A stretch of 64,000 nucleotides of DNA from Actinoplanes palleronii (GTDB lineage: Bacteria; Actinomycetota; Actinomycetes; Mycobacteriales; Micromonosporaceae), in NCBI RefSeq assembly GCF_016862315.1, contig NZ_BOMS01000141.1, positions 1 to 64,000 on the forward strand, read 5' to 3'. Each line of letters opens with the position of its first letter. Positions within the stretch are counted from its first letter, which is position 1. The notes under the pieces were generated by a model. That model was not told where the DNA came from. It was given only the letters and a program-made list of their open reading frames with translations, and made no database searches. Positions 52,068 through 61,452 of the stretch are shown here, one piece after another. The translations under genes were made by a program, and so were the position numbers.

Positions 52068-53357
52068 CTATCGCGGCGCCGCCGCCTTGACCAGCTTGAT
52101 CTTGCCGTTCGCCTCCGGCTCGATCTGGTCGACGGCGTGCACCTCGACGGAATATCCCGGCAGTGCCGCCAGCACCGCCGTCCGGATCGCCTCCACCCCG
52201 GAGAGCTCGTCCCCGCCGGTCATCACCAGCCGGAGGTCGAGCGACCCGGGGTGGTGCTGCACCAGCTGCATCCGGTGCACCGCGGGGAACCGCTCGATCA
52301 CCTTGGTCAGGAAGTCGGCGTGCATACTGCGCCCGTCCAGGGCGGTGATCCGGTCCTCGCTACGTCCCTGGATCTTGTCGACGATCGGGGTGTGCGCCAC
52401 CCCGCACGGGCAGTCGTTCGGCCGGATCCGCACCCGGTCGCCGACCCGGTACCGGATCAGCGGCATGGCCTCGCTGCGCAGCCGGGTGACCAGCACCTCG
52501 CCCTCGCCGTCCTCCACCGAGACGCTGCCGTCGTCGTGCTCGACCTCGACCACCACGTTCCCGGTACGCAGGTGCAACGCCCCGAGCGGGCAGGTCCGCG
52601 CCGCCGTGAACATCTCCACCGACGCGTAGACCTCGTGCCCGGCCGCACCGAAATAGCCCAGCACGTTGGCGCGGGCGGCCGGGGTGAGCCGCTCGCCGCC
52701 GAACACCACGGTGTGCACGTCGCGGTACTCGATGCCGCGCCGCTGCAACTCCTCCACCAGCGTGGCGATCACGTTGGGGAAGCCGAACAGGAACGTCGGC
52801 CGGGCCGCCAGGAACGTCGCGACCTGGGTGTCCAGGCCCTCGGCGGTGTTGATGTGCAGGTTGCGCACGACCCCGAACCGCTCCAGCGGGTGCCGCAGGA
52901 ACGCCCCGGTCCGGAAATACCCGACCCGGTCGAACGGCCGCAGCCCGGACGCGAGCATGTCCTGCAGGTAGGTGGCGCGCAGGTACCCGAGGTCGCGCTC
53001 CGAGTTGCGGAACGTCACCGGGATGCCGGACGAGCCGCTGGTCCGCGCCGCCCGGGTGTTCTCCGCGGTGTAGCCGGCCGCGAGCAGCTCGGTCTCCGGC
53101 AGCTCGTGCACCAGCGACCGGTCGAGCACCGGCAGCCGGGCCAGATCCGCCGCCGACCGCACCGCCTCGACCTGCTCGGCGGTGAGCACCCGGCGGTAGT
53201 ACGGCACGTTGCGCTGGGCGTGACGCAGCAGCGTGCGCAGTTGCCTGCTCTGCACCTCACGCAGGGCCTCGGCGCGCTGGCGCTCGCGGCGCCGGGCGAC
53301 GAACAGGTTCGCCACCACCGGCGCGAGCGCGATCGAGGAACGAAGTGTCGACGGCAT
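52068..53357 (-). CDS. PaaK-like adenylate-forming ligase 1
   Basis: Ligase of 429 residues related to phenylacetyl-CoA ligase/CapK. N-terminal helix LLRHAQRNVPYYRRVL, P-loop-like ARTSGSSGIPVTF, the adenylation core with MPLIRYRVGDRVRI, metal-site Cys in NDCPCG, and a C-terminal lid IEPEANGKIKLVKAA with the catalytic Lys. CapK-type members activate carboxylic acids in polysaccharide clusters. Last gene of the minus-strand arm. Confidence 0.85.
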   Translation of the reverse strand: MPSTLRSSIALAPVVANLFVARRRERQRAEALREVQSRQLRTLLRHAQRNVPYYRRVLTAEQVEAVRSAADLARLPVLDRSLVHELPETELLAAGYTAENTRAARTSGSSGIPVTFRNSERDLGYLRATYLQDMLASGLRPFDRVGYFRTGAFLRHPLERFGVVRNLHINTAEGLDTQVATFLAARPTFLFGFPNVIATLVEELQRRGIEYRDVHTVVFGGERLTPAARANVLGYFGAAGHEVYASVEMFTAARTCPLGALHLRTGNVVVEVEHDDGSVSVEDGEGEVLVTRLRSEAMPLIRYRVGDRVRIRPNDCPCGVAHTPIVDKIQGRSEDRITALDGRSMHADFLTKVIERFPAVHRMQLVQHHPGSLDLRLVMTGGDELSGVEAIRTAVLAALPGYSVEVHAVDQIEPEANGKIKLVKAAAPR

Positions 53358-53366
53358 CGGAAAACC

Positions 53367-54383
53367 TCAGTTCTTCAGTACGGCGAGCCACGAGGGCGGC
53401 AGGTTCCGGCGTACCTCCACGGCCTCGAACACCGACGGCTCCTGCGGCCCGTGCTGCTTTGCCCAGGCGGCCATCCGGGCGAGTCCGTCGACGAGCGGCA
53501 CCGGCGGGTCGACCAGGTCGAACACCTTGCGGGCCTTGTCGTGGCTGGCGTACGCGCTGTGCACCTCCTGCCGGGCCGGCAGGTAGTTCACCGACAGCGG
53601 CACACCCATCGCGGCCGCGGTGTCCGCCGCGAGCACGTTCACCGAGTACACCGAGTCGCCGCCGATGTTGAACGTCTCGTTGTAGGCGGCCGGGGTCTCC
53701 ACCGAGCGCGCGATGACCGGGGCCACGTCGCCGATGTAGCTGAACGCCCGGGTCTGCTCCCCGTCACCGAAGATGGTAAACGGTTCGCCGCGCAGCGCCT
53801 GGTTCATGAAGATGCCGATGACGTTGCGGTAGCGGTCGCCGATGTTCTGGAACTCGCCGTAGACGTTGTGCGGGCGGAACACGATGTACGGCAGCCCGAA
53901 CATCGCGTGCGACACCTTGAGCTCCTGCTCGATCGAGAACTTCGCGATGCCGTACGGGTCCTCCGGCTCCGGCACCAGGTCCTCGGTCATCGGGGGCTGG
54001 TTGCTGCCGTACACCGCGATCGACGAGGTGAACACGAAGCAGCGCACCGTGCCGGTGTTCACCGCCGCGTTGATCAGGTTGATGCTGCCGATGACGTTGT
54101 TGTGGTAGTTGAACCGCTTGATGAAGTGGCTCAGGCCCTCCGCGGCGTACGCGGCCAGGTGGAAGACGTAGTCGAAGCGGAACTCGGCGAACAACTCGTC
54201 GACCAGCACGTGGTCGCCGATGCTGCCCTGGCGGAACTCCGCGCCGTCCGGGACGTTCTCCACCACGCCACCGCTGAGGTCGTCCAGGACGACCACCCGG
54301 TAGTTCCGGTCGAGCAGTTCCCGGGCGACGTTCGCGCCGATGAAGCCGGCGCCGCCGGTGACGAGAGCGGTCGGTTGTGCCAT
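53367..54383 (-). CDS. NAD-dependent nucleotide-sugar epimerase
   Basis: SDR-family epimerase of 338 residues. TGGAGFIGANVAREL binds NAD; the catalytic set is Ser/Thr in FVFTSSIAVYG and YGIAK. This UDP-glucose-4-epimerase-like enzyme would make the sugar donor for the cluster. It is coupled to the antiporter gene by a TAATG overlap. The product sugar is not defined. Confidence 0.88.
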   Translation of the reverse strand: MAQPTALVTGGAGFIGANVARELLDRNYRVVVLDDLSGGVVENVPDGAEFRQGSIGDHVLVDELFAEFRFDYVFHLAAYAAEGLSHFIKRFNYHNNVIGSINLINAAVNTGTVRCFVFTSSIAVYGSNQPPMTEDLVPEPEDPYGIAKFSIEQELKVSHAMFGLPYIVFRPHNVYGEFQNIGDRYRNVIGIFMNQALRGEPFTIFGDGEQTRAFSYIGDVAPVIARSVETPAAYNETFNIGGDSVYSVNVLAADTAAAMGVPLSVNYLPARQEVHSAYASHDKARKVFDLVDPPVPLVDGLARMAAWAKQHGPQEPSVFEAVEVRRNLPPSWLAVLKN

Positions 54384-55885
54384 TACAGGGACACCTTTTC
54401 CTTGATGGTGGCCGGGGAGTCGTCGCCGCCGTCCGGCTCGATGGCTTCGGGTGGGCCGGCCGGCCGGCTGATCCGCAGCAGGCGCAGCAGCGGCGCGGCC
54501 ATGATGGTGGTGGTCAGCGCCATCACGACCATCACGGTGAACGCCTTGGTGTTGATGACGCCGATGTCCATCCCGGTGCGCAGGACCACGATCTCGGTGA
54601 TCCCCCGGGCGTTGAGCAGGACGCCGAGCCCGAGCGACTCCCGCCAGGGCATGCCGCCGGCCCGGGCGCAGAACGCCGCGCTCAGCAGCTTCCCGCCGAC
54701 CGCGACGACCAGGATCAGCAGGCCGGCCAGCAGGACCGAGGTGTGGCCGATCGCGCTGACCACGTCCACCTGCAGGCCGATGGAGGCGAAGAAGACCGGC
54801 AGCAGCAGCGCCCGGTTGAGCGTGCTGAGCCGCTCCGGCACGGCGGCCAGGAAGCGGGACTTGCGGGGCAGGATCAGACCGGCCAGGAACGCGCCGAAGA
54901 TGGCGTGCACGCCGATCTGGTCGGTGAGGCCGGCGAGCGCGAAGACCAGGCACAGCACCGCGACGATGCGGACGGCGAGCGACGCCTTCACCGCGTCCAG
55001 CCGGTCCGCGGCCCGCTGCAGCAGCGGCTTGAGCACGAGCAGCGCGAACGCCGAGACCGCGATGGCCAGCGGCAGCGCCACCAGGGCGCCGAGCGCGCTG
55101 CCGGCCTGGATCACCGCGATCACGACGGCGAGCGCGCACCACGCCATGACGTCGTTGATCCCGGCGCAGATCATCGCAAGGTTGCCGAGCCGGGTGCCGG
55201 ACAGTCCGGAGTCCTGCACGATCCGGGCCAGCACCGGGAACGCGGTGATGCTGATCGCGGTGCCCATGAAGATGGCGAACGGCACCATACCGACGCCCTC
55301 ACCGGCGAAGTCCGGGTACAGCGTCGGGACCAGGAGCAGACCCAGCAGGAACGGGGCGATCATCGTGGCTTGACTGATCATGCCGATCGCGGCGCCCTGC
55401 CGGCGCATCATCCGCAGGTCCATCTCGGCGCCGACCGAGAACATGAACAGGATCAGCGCGATCTGGGCCAGCACGTTCAGGTCGGCGCGGATGTCCGCCG
55501 GGAACAGCGCCGTGCTGACCTCGGGCAGGAACCGGCCGAGCACCGACGGGCCGAGCAGCAGCCCGGCGACGATCTCACCGACCACCCTCGGCTGGCGCAG
55601 GCGCGCGGCGAGCCAGCCACCGGCGTGCGCGAGCCCGCCGATCAGCAGGACGGCCAGGAAGAGGCGCAGGTAGATCGGGATCGCGGCGTGGGTCGCAGCG
55701 GCCGGCGCCCGGCCACCCGCGGTGTCGGAGATGCCGCCGCGCCACACCAGCAGGCCGACGATCACGGCGGGCACCACGGACACCAGGATGGACACGAGCA
55801 GGATGCGCTTGGGCGAGGTGACGAGCCGGGCCGGCTCCGCGGCCGGTTCGCCGGCCTCCCTGGTCGGCGGCAAGGTCTGTGTCAT
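54383..55885 (-). CDS. Kef/CPA2-type cation:proton antiporter
   Basis: Membrane antiporter of 500 residues with about 13 helices (e.g. GGWLAARLRQPRVVGEIVAGLLLGPSVLG and FMFSVGAEMDLRMMRRQG) and the Na/H exchanger core with a conserved Asp (CAGINDVMAWCAL). No cytoplasmic NAD domain. It lies inside the cluster, coupled to both neighbours, which is unusual for a housekeeping antiporter; perhaps it supplies ion balance or self-resistance. Confidence 0.85.
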   Translation of the reverse strand: MTQTLPPTREAGEPAAEPARLVTSPKRILLVSILVSVVPAVIVGLLVWRGGISDTAGGRAPAAATHAAIPIYLRLFLAVLLIGGLAHAGGWLAARLRQPRVVGEIVAGLLLGPSVLGRFLPEVSTALFPADIRADLNVLAQIALILFMFSVGAEMDLRMMRRQGAAIGMISQATMIAPFLLGLLLVPTLYPDFAGEGVGMVPFAIFMGTAISITAFPVLARIVQDSGLSGTRLGNLAMICAGINDVMAWCALAVVIAVIQAGSALGALVALPLAIAVSAFALLVLKPLLQRAADRLDAVKASLAVRIVAVLCLVFALAGLTDQIGVHAIFGAFLAGLILPRKSRFLAAVPERLSTLNRALLLPVFFASIGLQVDVVSAIGHTSVLLAGLLILVVAVGGKLLSAAFCARAGGMPWRESLGLGVLLNARGITEIVVLRTGMDIGVINTKAFTVMVVMALTTTIMAAPLLRLLRISRPAGPPEAIEPDGGDDSPATIKEKVSL

Positions 55886-57117
55886 GTGGATTCCTTCGAG
55901 GAGGTCAGCGCCGGCAGGACGGTGATCGCGTGGACCACGTCACCGACGGCGATAGCCGCTAGTGCACCCGGCGCGCCCAGCAGCGGCACCAGGACGAACG
56001 CCGACAGGGCCGCACCGGTGAGGCCCATGACGGAACCGGAGGCGGTACGCCGCAACGTCCGGCGATCACCGTTCTCCAGCACGAAGTTGATGCTGCCCAG
56101 GCCGAAGAAGAGCGGGATGCAGGCGAGGTAGAGCAGCGCCAGCGCGGCGGTCTGCCCGGTGGCGCCGGCGTGCTGCCGCCAGAGGATCGTCAGCGCCGTC
56201 ACCGCGGCCAGGTACGGGGCGCCGCCGATCGCGATGATCCGTGCCCAGCGCACCGTCCGGCGGCGTACGGCCTCACTCGCCGCACCGCGGTGCAGGGTCC
56301 GGGACACCTGCGGCTGCATGATCCGCAGCAGGAATCCGAACGCGTTGACCAGCAGCGCGGACGCGCTGACGATCACGTACAGGGCGGCGCCCTGGTCCCG
56401 GAACCCGCTGCGGGCCAGCAGCAGGAAGACCAGGCTGACGATGCCGGCCGCGGCGAGCTCGCTCGCCGACATCAGCGCCGAGGTACCGATCGCCTGCCGC
56501 ACCAGGGCGCGGCGGCGCAGACCGGACGGCCGCAGGGCGAGACCCGACACCAGCGCCACGTTGAGCACGGCGACCGCCGTCACCATGACGGTCAGCGCCC
56601 ACAGCGGGCCCTGATCCGCCAGCAGCGCACCGGCCACGCCCAGCCCGATCGCGAGGACCAGCACCGCGTGGTTCGCCACGTCCCGCCAGGGCCGGTCGAG
56701 CACCCGGTGCAGGCCGACGAGCACCTGGTTGAGGCCCAGGCCGACGGCCAGCACCCCGGCCAGGATCCAGAGCGACGAACGGCCGCCGCCCAGACCGGTC
56801 GCCAGGATCCAGATCAGGCACACCGACCCGGAGATCGCCGGCAGCACCACGAACACCGCGATCAGCTCGGACCGGGCCCGGGTCACCCGGGGCACCAGCT
56901 TGAGCGCGCCCTTCTCCACACCGCACGAGGTGAGGAACATGACCGCGGTGAAACTGCCCATCACCAGGGCGTACGTGGCGAACGTCGACTCACCCCAGGC
57001 GGCCAGGAACAGCAGGTTCGACACCACGATGGCCAACCGGTAGACGCCCCGGCCGGCCAGCAACGGAAGGAGCAGCCGGCCCCGCAGCAGTATCGACAAC
57101 GGCCGCGGAGCCGACAC
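55882..57117 (-). CDS. polysaccharide/oligosaccharide flippase
   Basis: MOP-superfamily flippase of about 411 residues and 12 helices. It probably moves a lipid-linked glycan across the membrane. GTG at 57117 follows GAAGG; a TTG at 57135, upstream and overlapping the ligase stop, is possible. It overlaps the antiporter ATG. Confidence 0.8.
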   Translation of the reverse strand: MSAPRPLSILLRGRLLLPLLAGRGVYRLAIVVSNLLFLAAWGESTFATYALVMGSFTAVMFLTSCGVEKGALKLVPRVTRARSELIAVFVVLPAISGSVCLIWILATGLGGGRSSLWILAGVLAVGLGLNQVLVGLHRVLDRPWRDVANHAVLVLAIGLGVAGALLADQGPLWALTVMVTAVAVLNVALVSGLALRPSGLRRRALVRQAIGTSALMSASELAAAGIVSLVFLLLARSGFRDQGAALYVIVSASALLVNAFGFLLRIMQPQVSRTLHRGAASEAVRRRTVRWARIIAIGGAPYLAAVTALTILWRQHAGATGQTAALALLYLACIPLFFGLGSINFVLENGDRRTLRRTASGSVMGLTGAALSAFVLVPLLGAPGALAAIAVGDVVHAITVLPALTSSKEST

Positions 57118-57124
57118 GGCGCCT

Positions 57125-58405
57125 TCAGGCGTCAACGGAGTACTCCGAGGTGATGAACTTGCCCTTGCCGCCGACCGTCAGCGGCAGCCGGTCGGCCCGT
57201 ACCACCTCGAGGTCGAACGGCCCGGCGGCCAGGCGGAACATCTCTTCCCGTACGCCGGCGAAGACGCTGTCGAGGTCGGTGACCCCGTCCATCGGCACGA
57301 TGTTCAACCGCACCCGGCCCTGCTTGTCCTGCTCGACGAAGCACTCGGCGATGTCCGCGTGCACGGCGGCGAACCAGACGAAGGTGTCCGGGTACAACCG
57401 CCGGCCGTCGGGCAGGATCACGTAGTCGTTGGCCCGGCCCTTGGTCAGCCGCAGCGTGCCGAACGCCCGGCCGCACCGGCACGGCTCGGTACCCAGCACA
57501 CCGATGTCGCCGAGCTCGTACCGCAGCAGCGGCATGGCCCGCTCCATGTACGGCGTGATGATCAGCCGCCCCTCCTGGCCGGCCGGCAGCGGGTGACCGT
57601 CGTCGTCCACCACCTCGACGTGGATCCGGTCCTCGGCGATGTGCCGGCCACCGGCCGGGCACTCGAAGTAGATGTTGAGGATCTCGAACGCCGAGTACTC
57701 GTCGAAGACCGGAACGCCGTAGCCCTCGACCAGCCGGGCCCGGTGCTCGTCGGTCAGCAGCTCCGACTCGGTGAGCACCATGCGCAGGGTCTTGCGCAAC
57801 TGCGCCATCTCCGGCGGAGTGAGCGCCCGCAGCACCTCACGCATGTGTACGGGCTGCCCGGCCAGCACGTGCGGCCGGTTGCCCAGCAGCTCCGCCTTGA
57901 TCTCCGCCATCGGCCGGTGCGACAGGATCGTGTGCCGCCGGAAGAGTCCCAGCTTCTCGAAGCTGCGCGTCGGCGCGACGTACGGCCGGACGTGCGTCAA
58001 CCGGTCCGTCGGCCGGTACCGCCCGGTCGCCGCGAACCGCCGGAAGCAGGCCGCCATGTGGTAGTCGTGGCTGCGCTGATCGTGACGGATCGTGACGCGC
58101 TGCCCGGTGCTGCCGCTCGTCTGGAACTGCCGGCACCGCTCGGCCGGCACCCCCTCGGCGATCATGTCCTCCAGCGGGCGTTCACGCAGCGTGGCCTTCC
58201 GCAGGATCGGCAGGTCCGCCAGCTCGGCGAGATCCCGCAGCGGTCCGTGCTGGTAGAGCGGGTCCTCCCGGTAGTACGGGACACGCTCCCGGCTGTAGAC
58301 CAGCATCTCGTTGATCCAGCGCAGCTTGCGTCGGGTGATGGCTTGCCGGCTCGCGTACTGGCGAACCATCGTCACCGGGATGTCGAGGGCCTCACGCAGG
58401 AACAT
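57125..58405 (-). CDS. PaaK/CapK-like adenylate-forming ligase 2
   Basis: Ligase of 426 residues. N-terminal YSRERVPYYRED, P-loop FQTSGSTGQRVTI, adenylation motif YMERAMPLLRYELGDIGVLGTEPCRCGRAFG, and lid VGGKGKFITSE. Paralog of the 52068 enzyme but divergent, so the two probably activate different acids. It and the flippase share a stop/start region. Confidence 0.85.
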   Translation of the reverse strand: MFLREALDIPVTMVRQYASRQAITRRKLRWINEMLVYSRERVPYYREDPLYQHGPLRDLAELADLPILRKATLRERPLEDMIAEGVPAERCRQFQTSGSTGQRVTIRHDQRSHDYHMAACFRRFAATGRYRPTDRLTHVRPYVAPTRSFEKLGLFRRHTILSHRPMAEIKAELLGNRPHVLAGQPVHMREVLRALTPPEMAQLRKTLRMVLTESELLTDEHRARLVEGYGVPVFDEYSAFEILNIYFECPAGGRHIAEDRIHVEVVDDDGHPLPAGQEGRLIITPYMERAMPLLRYELGDIGVLGTEPCRCGRAFGTLRLTKGRANDYVILPDGRRLYPDTFVWFAAVHADIAECFVEQDKQGRVRLNIVPMDGVTDLDSVFAGVREEMFRLAAGPFDLEVVRADRLPLTVGGKGKFITSEYSVDA

Positions 58406-58417
58406 GGCGCACCACCC

Positions 58418-59122
58418 TCAGACCTTGGCCGCGACGGAGGAGGACTCCGCCGGGGCCGGCGTCACCGGCTGCGCACCGCGGCCACGCCACGGGTTCAGCC
58501 GCTCGAACCACCGGGTCGGCGCGGCCAGCACGAACAGGGCGAGCACGACGTGCACCGCGATGAAGACATAGGCCTCCATCTTGGACGGGTAGTGACCGAG
58601 GAAGACCTTGATGTGCGAGGCCCAGGTCCAGGTCTCCGGGATCGTCGCCCACTCCGGGTCGGTGTGGTTGTTGACCGTCAGATAGGCCAGGTCCTCGGCG
58701 CCGGAGACCATGATGAGCAACATCGCCGCGGCGATCCGCCGGGTGTTGCCCGGCGTGCCACCGCCGAGCCGGTACGCCATGGTCAGCGACAGGATGATCA
58801 GCGGCGTCAGGACCAGGACGTGGTAGTACAGCGTCGGGTGGTCCTCGGCATAGAAGAAGATCTTCGGTACGAAGTACAGGAAGAACACCACGAACGACGC
58901 CGGGACGAGCACCCGGACCAGCTGGTACTTGCGGAAGAACGCCACGTCCAGCCGGGCCAGCGCCTCGGTGGCGAAGACGAACGGCAGCAGCTTGAACAGG
59001 AAGATGCCGAGTGACTTGACCTCCCGGTCATGGGGCATCACGAACCAGATGATCGCGGCGCACCCGGCGGCGAGGGCCGCCAGCACGAGGACGGCAGCGT
59101 TGCGACGCAGCGCGGAAGTCAT
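58418..59122 (-). CDS. polytopic membrane protein, unknown
   Basis: Protein of 234 residues with six hydrophobic segments and several His and acidic residues near membrane faces (FVMPHDREVK, FFYAEDHPTLYYHVLVLTP, VNNHTDPEWATIPETW, KVFLGHYPSKME). No family recognised. Immediately follows the ATP-grasp gene. It may be a membrane enzyme acting on the lipid-linked intermediate. Confidence 0.72.
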   Translation of the reverse strand: MTSALRRNAAVLVLAALAAGCAAIIWFVMPHDREVKSLGIFLFKLLPFVFATEALARLDVAFFRKYQLVRVLVPASFVVFFLYFVPKIFFYAEDHPTLYYHVLVLTPLIILSLTMAYRLGGGTPGNTRRIAAAMLLIMVSGAEDLAYLTVNNHTDPEWATIPETWTWASHIKVFLGHYPSKMEAYVFIAVHVVLALFVLAAPTRWFERLNPWRGRGAQPVTPAPAESSSVAAKV

Positions 59123-60343
59123 TCAGTTCTCCTGTGTTTCGTCGTCCGGTTCGATCTCGAAGTGCAGCGTCGCCAGGGACGTGTCCAGCGCCTGCGAGAG
59201 CGCCTCGCGGGAGTCCGCGGCGAGAATCAGGTAGCCGAGCTTGTGTGCCGCCTGGGTGTACCGGTTGACCCGGCTGCCCGGCGCCTTGAACAGGCGCAGT
59301 TCGGTCACCTCGGTGAGCGCGCGGACCGTGCTCACCCCGGCGACCGAGACCAGCGTCCCGTCGGTCTCGGCGGTGAGGATGCGGAGCATGACGAACCGCG
59401 GCCGGGGGTGCGTGCCGAGATCCAGCGCCTCGCCGGCGGCCAGCCGGATCGCCGCCTCCACGGTGTTCACGCCGAAGGCGTGCGAGGCGAGCAGCGGCAT
59501 GCCGTTGCCGCCGAGGCGGGCGCCCATCTCGATGAAGTGCACGTCGCCGGCGGGCGTGAGCACGAAGTCGAAGTTCACCGGCCCGCTGCGGTGCCCCAGC
59601 GCACTGAAGATCGCCGTGATCATGTCGAGCAGCCGGCCCTGGATGGAGCACCCGAGCGCGGCCGGCGTGACGTGCGAAACGCTGATCATGTGCGGCAGCG
59701 GGGTGATGATCCGCTCGGTCACCACCGTGAAGGCGGGCCGCCCGTCCTGCGCGAAGCACTCCAGCGAGTAGTGCCGGCCGTCGACGAGCTCCTCGATGAG
59801 CACCTCGCTCGCGAAGGAGTTCTTGCGCGCGGTGCCGATCGCGGCGCGCAGCTGCGCCGGCTCCGGCACGCAACTGAGCCCCTTGCTGCCCGAGGAGTCG
59901 GTCGGCTTGACCACCAGCGGGTAGGTCATCCCGGCGGCGGCCGCGATCAGCGCGTCCGGGTCGTCGCCCTTGAGCGAGCGGTACCGGGGGAAGCCGAGCT
60001 TCTCCACCACCGAGTGGAAGTAGTTCTTGTCCTCCGACGCGCGCACCGCGGCCGGCGAGGGCTGGAACGCGGTGCCGTAGTGCTTGCTCAGCGCGGCCAC
60101 CGACGCCTGCGCGGCGTCGCTGGCCGGTGAGATCACCGCGGCCACGTCGATGTCACCGAGCCGCTTCGCGATCGCCTCCGGCTCACGCGTGGTCAGGCAG
60201 AGGAACTCGTCGGCGAGTTCCGCGCCGAGCGCGTCCGGCTTCTGGTCGATTCCGATGACCCGGTACCCGAGCCGGCGCCCTTCGAGGTACGCCGGGACCT
60301 GGTCCTCACTGCCACCGAGAATGATGAGATTACGTCTGGTCAT
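59123..60343 (-). CDS. ATP-grasp carboxylate-amine ligase
   Basis: ATP-grasp protein of 406 residues. An N-terminal Rossmann-like preATP domain (NLIILGGSEDQVPAYLEGRRLGYRVIGIDQK), the ATP-binding Lys in YPLVVKPTDSSGSKG, and Mg ligands in GPVNFDFVLT...DVHFIEMGARLGGNG. It joins a carboxylate to an amine, such as an amino acid or sugar amine. ATG overlaps the GT2 stop; the membrane protein starts next to its stop. In the bes pathway a similar ATP-grasp enzyme follows the halogenase. Confidence 0.85.
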   Translation of the reverse strand: MTRRNLIILGGSEDQVPAYLEGRRLGYRVIGIDQKPDALGAELADEFLCLTTREPEAIAKRLGDIDVAAVISPASDAAQASVAALSKHYGTAFQPSPAAVRASEDKNYFHSVVEKLGFPRYRSLKGDDPDALIAAAAGMTYPLVVKPTDSSGSKGLSCVPEPAQLRAAIGTARKNSFASEVLIEELVDGRHYSLECFAQDGRPAFTVVTERIITPLPHMISVSHVTPAALGCSIQGRLLDMITAIFSALGHRSGPVNFDFVLTPAGDVHFIEMGARLGGNGMPLLASHAFGVNTVEAAIRLAAGEALDLGTHPRPRFVMLRILTAETDGTLVSVAGVSTVRALTEVTELRLFKAPGSRVNRYTQAAHKLGYLILAADSREALSQALDTSLATLHFEIEPDDETQEN

Positions 60344-61371
60344 GACATCGGCCTCCCCTGCGCCGTTCCGACCCAGGGCTGTTCGCTGCCGTACAGGTCG
60401 TCTGCCTGGTCGATCGGGATGTTGGTCTCGCGGATGTAGAAGCGCGGTAGTTCGCTGCGGACCCGCAGTGCCGGGATCATGTAGCGGCTCAGTACGCCCA
60501 GGCCCAGGAACGCGGCCGAGCCCAGCACGAGCGTGGCCACCGCGATCGCGGTCGGGCCGATCCAGCCCAGCGCCAGCAGGGCCAGCAGCACCGTGGAGGC
60601 GATCGCCGCGACCACCGCGGTGAGGTGGACCAGCGCCAGCGGGCGGATCGAGAACCCGATCCACAGGTCCATCGCGTGCGAGATCAGCCGGGCCGCGTTC
60701 CACTTCGCCACGCCGGCGACCCGGGCCTGGTGTTTCGTCGGCACCGCGATGTAGCGGGCGCCCACCAGCGGTGCGGTCGCGATGAAGTACGGCGAGCGCA
60801 GATTCGTCTCGACGATCCGGCGGGCCACCGACGTGCGCACCAGCCGGAACACCGAGGCGCGCAGCGGCAGCTTGATCCCCAGCAGCTTCTGCGCGACCAA
60901 CTGGTGACCGATCGAGCCCATCCGGCGCAGCCACGGGTCCCGCCGGTTGAGCCGGATGCCGAAGACGATGTCGTAGCCCTCCAGCGCCTTGTCCAACAGC
61001 GTGTGGATCTCGGCGGGTGGCGACTGCAGGTCGGCGTCGAGCTGGACCGTCCATTTCGTGCGGGCGTACTTGAATCCCGCCGAGAATGCCGCTTCCAGAC
61101 CGAAGTTCCGGGCGAACGAGATGAATTTGACCCGTTCGTCCCCGGCGGCGAAGGCCTTGATCTTCTCCAGTGTCGTATCGGTGCTGCCGTCGTCGACGAA
61201 GAGGATCTCGCATTCCGTGAAATGCTCGAGCTCTGCCGCGATTTCCCGATAGGCCCGCTCGATACACGCTTCTTCGTTGTAGCAGGGAATCAGCGCGGTG
61301 ACCGCACAATCGGCACCGCGCCGTACGTTGTCGATCGGATTGGTGGCGACGGTCGATGTGCCGGTCGACAT
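60340..61371 (-). CDS. GT2 glycosyltransferase, polyprenyl-phosphate type
   Basis: Glycosyltransferase of 343 residues like DPM1/ArnC. GT-A N-domain (ALIPCYNEEACIERAYREI, VDDGSTDTT, LDADLQSPP) and two C-terminal helices (about 230-285). The acceptor is probably undecaprenyl phosphate. Together with epimerase and flippase it would build and export a lipid-linked sugar. Confidence 0.86.
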   Translation of the reverse strand: MSTGTSTVATNPIDNVRRGADCAVTALIPCYNEEACIERAYREIAAELEHFTECEILFVDDGSTDTTLEKIKAFAAGDERVKFISFARNFGLEAAFSAGFKYARTKWTVQLDADLQSPPAEIHTLLDKALEGYDIVFGIRLNRRDPWLRRMGSIGHQLVAQKLLGIKLPLRASVFRLVRTSVARRIVETNLRSPYFIATAPLVGARYIAVPTKHQARVAGVAKWNAARLISHAMDLWIGFSIRPLALVHLTAVVAAIASTVLLALLALGWIGPTAIAVATLVLGSAAFLGLGVLSRYMIPALRVRSELPRFYIRETNIPIDQADDLYGSEQPWVGTAQGRPMS

Positions 61372-61407
61372 CTCCAGCCTTTCATTGCTGGGAATAGCGA
61401 GCGGGGC

Positions 61408-61440
61408 GGTGTCGTAGCCGCATGACGCGGCAACGACACC
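61408..61440 (-). terminator. hairpin between halogenase-like gene and GT2
   Basis: GGTGTCGT/ACGACACC arms enclose inner GCCGC/GCGGC, in the 81-base gap. It may be a partial terminator separating the first gene's expression from the rest. Confidence 0.6.
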
Positions 61441-61452
61441 GACCCCGGCGGC

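Noticed and set aside
52137-55373. Plus-strand ORF of 1078 codons opposite PaaK-like, epimerase and antiporter genes
   Set aside because: Antisense shadow of clear enzymes; no signal or domain of its own.
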